Positions 5,920 through 8,636 of a stretch of DNA of 8,636 nt are shown in pieces (positions within the stretch are counted from its first letter, which is position 1; every line of letters begins with the position of its first letter). Under the pieces are notes generated by a model that ran no database searches, was not told the origin of the DNA, and was given only the letters and a program-made list of their open reading frames with translations. The stretch covers positions 1 through 8,636 of the forward strand of contig JBPCJB010000300.1 of NCBI GenBank assembly GCA_051005735.1, given 5' to 3'. This stretch comes from Gaiellasilicea sp051005735 (GTDB taxonomy: Bacteria; Actinomycetota; Thermoleophilia; Gaiellales; Gaiellaceae). Position numbers and translations under genes: made by a program.

Positions 5920-5926
5920 CCTCCTT
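5920..5926 (-). promoter_or_regulatory. Strong Shine-Dalgarno (AAGGAGG) before the lost start of the CHRD gene
   Basis: On the minus strand AAGGAGG is followed by acagg, then TAG (5914-5912), CGG, AAG, CTC and the ATG at 5902. The distance to that ATG is 17 bases, too long for good initiation, whereas the TAG sits exactly where a start codon would be expected. The signal peptide would then begin M-R-K-L-M-L-F, with the usual basic n-region. Confidence 0.55.
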
Positions 5927-5956
5927 GTTCCTTTGCCCTCGAAGTGCCGTGGACCT

Positions 5957-6286
5957 CTACGCGGCCGAGCGCGATTCGGTTTCGCTCTCAGGCAACGCGA
6001 ACTCGCCCGGCAGATGCGGCGCGAGCATGGCCTCGATCCGAGGCGCGCTCGTCCGGCCGTCGATCCTCGCGACAGCCTGCTTTCCCTTGACGAGGACGAG
6101 CGTCGGCACGATCTCGACCTTGAAGCGCTCGGCGAGCTCCGGGCTCGCGTCGATGTCGACGCGGCGGATGCGGAGCCGAGAGCGTTCCTTGCGCGCGAGA
6201 TGCGCGAGGAGGCTCTCCATCCGGCGGGCCGGGCCTGAGCGTTCGGACCAGAAGAACACGAGTAGCGGGCGCACGTCCTCGGTCAC
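5957..6286 (-). CDS. Thioredoxin-fold protein lacking the CxxC cysteines
   Basis: A 109-residue soluble protein with the thioredoxin fold. LLVFFWSERSGPARRME (8-24) aligns with the FWAxWCGPCR active-site segment, but the two cysteines are replaced by Ser17 and Ala20 (S-G-P-A). VDIDASPELAERFKVEIVPTLVLVKGK (43-69, here in two stretches: VDIDASPELAERF and KVEIVPTLVLVKGK) is the usual second half, with the cis-proline at 61. Without the CxxC it cannot act as a thiol-disulfide oxidoreductase, so a binding or structural role is more likely. There is no signal peptide, so it should be cytoplasmic. I start at GTG 6286, which has GAGGAG six bases upstream. A TTG at 6340 would add 18 unrelated residues and cover that ribosome site. 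The CHRD gene follows after 54 bases. Confidence 0.85.
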   Translation of the reverse strand: MTEDVRPLLVFFWSERSGPARRMESLLAHLARKERSRLRIRRVDIDASPELAERFKVEIVPTLVLVKGKQAVARIDGRTSAPRIEAMLAPHLPGEFALPESETESRSAA

Positions 6287-6292
6287 GTCTTT

Positions 6293-6298
6293 CTCCTC
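6293..6298 (-). promoter_or_regulatory. Ribosome binding site fixing the thioredoxin-like start
   Basis: GAGGAG on the minus strand ends six bases before GTG 6286, an ideal distance. It decides against the in-frame TTG at 6340, which has no purine-rich site close upstream. Confidence 0.6.
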
Positions 6299-6355
6299 TT
6301 GGGGTGGTGCACAGCGGGGTCTGTGTTGTATGTCCAGCAAACGCCTGACCGAAAC

Positions 6356-6361
6356 TAGACT
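6356..6361 (+). promoter_or_regulatory. Putative -10 box (TAGACT) for the leaderless membrane-protein mRNA
   Basis: TAGACT ends six bases before GTG 6368, so transcription is expected to begin at or beside the start codon. There is no Shine-Dalgarno in gctcgc. It is the same hexamer, in a similar gaaa context, as the box at 1461. Confidence 0.5.
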
Positions 6362-6367
6362 GCTCGC

Positions 6368-6787
6368 GTGGGGGACTGGTACTCAATCGGGATCGCCCTC
6401 GGCGTTGGGGTCGCGCTCGGCACGCTCTTTGCGGGGCTGCTCTCGGCGACGCCGCTCGGCCGGCTTGCGGCCGTCGTGCTCGGCGGAGTCGCGGGCGCGC
6501 TTGCGGGCGTCCTGATCGACGACACGGCCGAACTCGTCGCGGGCGCTCTCGCCGGGCTCGCGGGGGGCGCCGCGGCCGTCGTCGTCGTCGCCGGTGCGCT
6601 GCGGCGGGGCGGCACCAGAGCCGGCCTCGCGCTGATCGTCGCCGGAGCGGCGATCGTGCTCGCCGCACTCGCCTTCATTCCCGTCGTCGGCTATCTCGAG
6701 GCGGTCGCGCTCCCGGCGCTCGCCGCCAGGCTGCGCCGGACCCAGGCTGACCGGTACGCCGGCCTGCGCTCCCTTGCCAGAGACTAG
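6368..6787 (+). CDS. Small four-helix membrane protein of unknown function
   Basis: A 139-residue hydrophobic protein rich in Gly, Ala, Val and Leu. Four membrane segments can be read at about 6-26, 32-50, 54-77 and 84-108. Short polar turns lie between them (ATPLGR, DDTAE, RRGGTR), and a basic C-terminal tail (RLRRTQADRYAGLRSLARD) is expected in the cytoplasm. There are no catalytic motifs and no recognised family; the Gly/Ala-rich helices suggest tight packing. GTG 6368 lies six bases after a TAGACT box without a Shine-Dalgarno. The end overlaps the following phosphodiesterase gene by 14 bases, so the two are very likely co-expressed. No function is proposed. Confidence 0.75.
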   Translation: MGDWYSIGIALGVGVALGTLFAGLLSATPLGRLAAVVLGGVAGALAGVLIDDTAELVAGALAGLAGGAAAVVVVAGALRRGGTRAGLALIVAGAAIVLAALAFIPVVGYLEAVALPALAARLRRTQADRYAGLRSLARD

Positions 6788-8093
6788 GAAGCTGATCCTG
6801 ATCGTGATCGACGGGCTGACGCCGTCGATGTTCGAGCAGGTGGTCGGCGACGGCTCGGCGCCGACTCTCGCCCTGCTCGGGTCGCACGGCAACTACGGAC
6901 GCGCGATCTCGACCTTTCCCTCGCTGACGCCCGTCTGCCTCTCGACGCTCGTCACGGGCGCCCATCCGGATGTCCACGAGATCCCGCACCTCGTCTGGTA
7001 TCACCGAGGCGAGGAGCGGCTCGTCGAGTACGGCTCCTCGTTCGGGGCGGTGCGCGCCGCCGGAACCCGGCGTTCGCTCCAGGACACCGTCTACGAGCTG
7101 AACGCGAGTCACCTCGGCACGGGCGCGGTAACCGTGTATGAGGCACTCGAGGACGCCGGCCTGACGACGGCGGCGGTCAACATCACGTGCTACCGGGGGC
7201 GAACACCGCACCTGCCGACGGTGCCGATTCTGACTCGCCCCGCCTACGGTCCGAAGCGCTTCTTCTTCTACAACCTCTTCGAGTCGGACGTGACCGGGGC
7301 TCCGCTGTCGGTGCGCAACCGGCCTGCCGGGACGATCGACGCCTACGCCGGCGCCGTAGCCCGCTGGCTCGTCACCCGAGACGGCTTCGACTTCCTCGTC
7401 TACTACCTCTCCGACTACGACTACGCCTCTCACCTGCAGGGGCCGGACGCGGCGCACGAGGCGCTTGCGCGCTGCGACGAAGCGGTGGCGTCGCTGATCA
7501 CGGCTGCGGGCGGCGAGGAGGAGTTCCTCGAGCGCTACGCGGTCGTGCTGTGCGCGGATCACGGGCAGACGTCGGTGACCGAGGTCGCCCGGCTCGAGGA
7601 CGTCTATCCCGAGGCGCTCGTCACCGCATCGAATCGCGCCGGAATGATCTACGCAGCGGGCGAGCCGCGGCCACTCGCGGCGCGTCTCGACGGGCACGAG
7701 TCGGTCGACGTCGTGCTCTACCGCGAGGCGAACGAGGCGGTTGCCCGGCGCGACGGCGAGGAGCTCCGCTTCGGGCGAGACGGAACGAGTTTCGTGACGA
7801 GCGGCGACGCATCGATCCTCGACCATCCGAACGGGCTCGAGCGAGCCTGGGCCGCGCTCGCCAACCCGAACGCGGGCGAGCTGATCGTCTCGGCAGCGCC
7901 CGGGTGGGAGTTCGCCGACCTCGCCGGCCGCCACCATTCGGGCGGTGGCTCCCACGGCTCGTTGCTCACCGGCGACTCCGAGGTGCCGATGCTGACGGTC
8001 GGCCTCGACGTCGAGCTCCGCTCGATCACGGACGTGATGCCGCTCGCACTGAGCCATTTCGGCGTTCCGCTGCCAGCGTACGTCCGAGGATGA
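6774..8093 (+). CDS. Alkaline-phosphatase-superfamily protein (type I phosphodiesterase / nucleotide pyrophosphatase)
   Basis: A 439-residue metal-dependent phosphoesterase of the type I phosphodiesterase/nucleotide pyrophosphatase group, which hydrolyses phosphodiester or pyrophosphate bonds using two metal ions, usually zinc. The metal ligands and nucleophile are all readable: Asp13 in LIVIDGLTPSM, Thr52 as likely nucleophile in TFPSLTPVCLSTLVTG, the SDYDYASH segment (213-220), ADHGQ (261-265) and HHSGGGSHGS (387-396). The usual Asn three residues after the nucleophile appears to be Cys55, which could change substrate binding. No signal peptide or membrane helix is visible, so it should be cytoplasmic, or tied to the membrane through its upstream partner. 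TTG 6774 is the only start that keeps the first beta strand. The end overlaps pcm by four bases (ATGA). The substrate is unknown. Confidence 0.88.
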   Translation: MPETRKLILIVIDGLTPSMFEQVVGDGSAPTLALLGSHGNYGRAISTFPSLTPVCLSTLVTGAHPDVHEIPHLVWYHRGEERLVEYGSSFGAVRAAGTRRSLQDTVYELNASHLGTGAVTVYEALEDAGLTTAAVNITCYRGRTPHLPTVPILTRPAYGPKRFFFYNLFESDVTGAPLSVRNRPAGTIDAYAGAVARWLVTRDGFDFLVYYLSDYDYASHLQGPDAAHEALARCDEAVASLITAAGGEEEFLERYAVVLCADHGQTSVTEVARLEDVYPEALVTASNRAGMIYAAGEPRPLAARLDGHESVDVVLYREANEAVARRDGEELRFGRDGTSFVTSGDASILDHPNGLERAWAALANPNAGELIVSAAPGWEFADLAGRHHSGGGSHGSLLTGDSEVPMLTVGLDVELRSITDVMPLALSHFGVPLPAYVRG

Positions 8094-8636
8094 CCACCAG
8101 GGTCGACCTCGTCGCGAGCCTGCGCGAGCGCGGGCTTCGCGACGAGCGAGTGCTTGCGGCGATCGAGCTCGTTCCACGCGAGCTGTTCGTCCCGACGGAG
8201 CTCCAAGCAAAGGCCTACGAGGACCAGGCGCTGCCGATCGGTCACGGCGCCACGATCTCACAGCCCTTCATGGTGGCGGCGATCTGCAGCTTGCTCGAGC
8301 TCGAAGGCAGCGAGCGGGTGCTCGACGTGGGCACCGGCTCCGGGTATCAGGCCGCCGTGCTCGCCGAGCTCGCCGCCGAGGTCGTGACGATCGAGCGCCT
8401 CCCGGCGCTCGCCGAGGGCGCTCGAGGAGCTCTCGCCGACGCCGGGTACGCTCGGGTCGAGGTGCGGCTGGGCGACGGCACGCTCGGGGTGGCGGACCGC
8501 GGCCCGTTCGACGCGATCGCCGTAGCGGCCGCAGCGCCGGAGCCTCCTCCCGCGCTCGTCGAGCAGCTCGCTCCCGCGGGCCGTCTCGTCGTGCCGGTCG
8601 GGGGTCGCCGCGGCCAGCGGCTGGCCGTGATCCGGC
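8090..8636 (+). CDS. pcm: Protein-L-isoaspartate O-methyltransferase (partial at right edge)
   Basis: The first 182 residues of an SAM-dependent enzyme that methylates L-isoaspartyl residues in aged proteins so that they can revert to normal aspartate. ALPIGHGATISQPFMVAAI (47-65) is the substrate-side PCMT signature and RVLDVGTGSGYQAAVLAEL (76-94) is SAM motif I. The acidic residue ending the next strand is in VVTIER (98-103), and LGDGTLG plus PFDAIAVAAAAPEPP (139-153) are further conserved blocks. The alignment with E. coli Pcm from memory is continuous, so the gene looks intact up to the window edge, with roughly 20-40 residues missing. ATG 8090 overlaps the phosphodiesterase stop (ATGA), indicating translational coupling. 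Confidence 0.93.
   Translation, partial: MTTRVDLVASLRERGLRDERVLAAIELVPRELFVPTELQAKAYEDQALPIGHGATISQPFMVAAICSLLELEGSERVLDVGTGSGYQAAVLAELAAEVVTIERLPALAEGARGALADAGYARVEVRLGDGTLGVADRGPFDAIAVAAAAPEPPPALVEQLAPAGRLVVPVGGRRGQRLAVIR

Larger units (their letters stand above)
6287..6367. promoter_or_regulatory. Divergent intergenic region with overlapping -10-like boxes
   Basis: These 81 bases separate the minus-strand thioredoxin-like gene from the plus-strand membrane protein gene and must carry promoters for both. aaactagact (6352-6361) contains TAGACT on the plus strand and TAGTTT on the minus strand, both TANNNT, sharing the palindrome CTAG. Opposed polymerases would then compete for the same DNA. 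The minus transcript would have a leader of about 60 nt containing a small hairpin, with arms cacag (6310-6314) and ctgtg (6321-6325). No -35 boxes are convincing, so the minus-strand promoter is a weak guess. Confidence 0.35.

Noticed and set aside
4829..6238. 469-codon plus-strand open frame across the E2, CHRD and thioredoxin genes
   Set aside because: It runs out of frame through E2 and antisense through two supported minus-strand genes. The product is Arg/Ala-rich without motifs.
6287..6340. TTG 6340 start for the thioredoxin-like protein
   Set aside because: The extra 18 residues are unlike the fold and would cover the GAGGAG site that is ideally placed for GTG 6286.
6675..8261. 528-codon minus-strand open frame
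   Set aside because: It is antisense to the phosphodiesterase and pcm genes, shows no motif and is Arg-rich. It arises from G/C-biased third positions of the real genes.
1..8636. CRISPR array, tRNA, rRNA, transposase or phage genes
   Set aside because: I read for regular direct repeats, tRNA-like cloverleaf ends and mobile-element proteins and saw none. A dedicated search could still find a diverged RNA.

Overview
The window is very GC-rich, compact DNA with strong G/C bias at third codon positions, many 1-17 nt gene overlaps, and start codons often preceded by a TANNNT box rather than a Shine-Dalgarno. This suggests a high-GC actinobacterium. The gene flavours (a GGGTSVLPRALG-type lipid kinase, a cysteine-less SGPA thioredoxin-like protein, a DHRVVDG acyltransferase) make the Thermoleophilia/Gaiella-Solirubrobacter side of the phylum my best guess, but that placement is inference from memory.

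Left part (1-1475): the end of an unidentified gene, a strong hairpin, a YegS/diacylglycerol-kinase-like lipid kinase, then the wreck of a secreted lipoprotein alpha/beta hydrolase. That pseudogene still shows a lipobox signal peptide, an N-terminal domain in a second frame, and the C-terminal Asp/His part, but it has lost its start codon, its frame and its nucleophile region.

Centre (1476-5366): a plus-strand cluster for a 2-oxo-acid dehydrogenase complex of the E1alpha/E1beta type (pyruvate or branched-chain): E1alpha, E1beta and a lipoyl-bearing E2. Between E1beta and E2 sit two small, tightly overlapping genes, a TPR protein and a stand-alone HIRAN-domain protein, which are not normal parts of this complex. 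No E3 (dihydrolipoamide dehydrogenase) is in the window. The E2 is short, with an apparent deletion in its catalytic domain and palindromic, lower-GC sequence in both linkers.

Right part: two minus-strand genes converge on the E2 gene, encoding an exported CHRD-domain protein (apparently with a damaged start) and, upstream of it, a thioredoxin-fold protein without its CxxC cysteines. A short divergent intergenic region then leads to a plus-strand run of a four-helix membrane protein, a type I phosphodiesterase/alkaline-phosphatase-superfamily enzyme and the start of pcm (protein-L-isoaspartate methyltransferase), all overlapping and probably co-transcribed.

I do not see a CRISPR array, tRNA/rRNA, transposase or phage gene. 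The most noteworthy points are the TPR-HIRAN insertion in the dehydrogenase cluster, the repeated TANNNT-plus-start pattern suggesting leaderless transcription, the eroded lipoprotein hydrolase, and the lost CHRD start codon.
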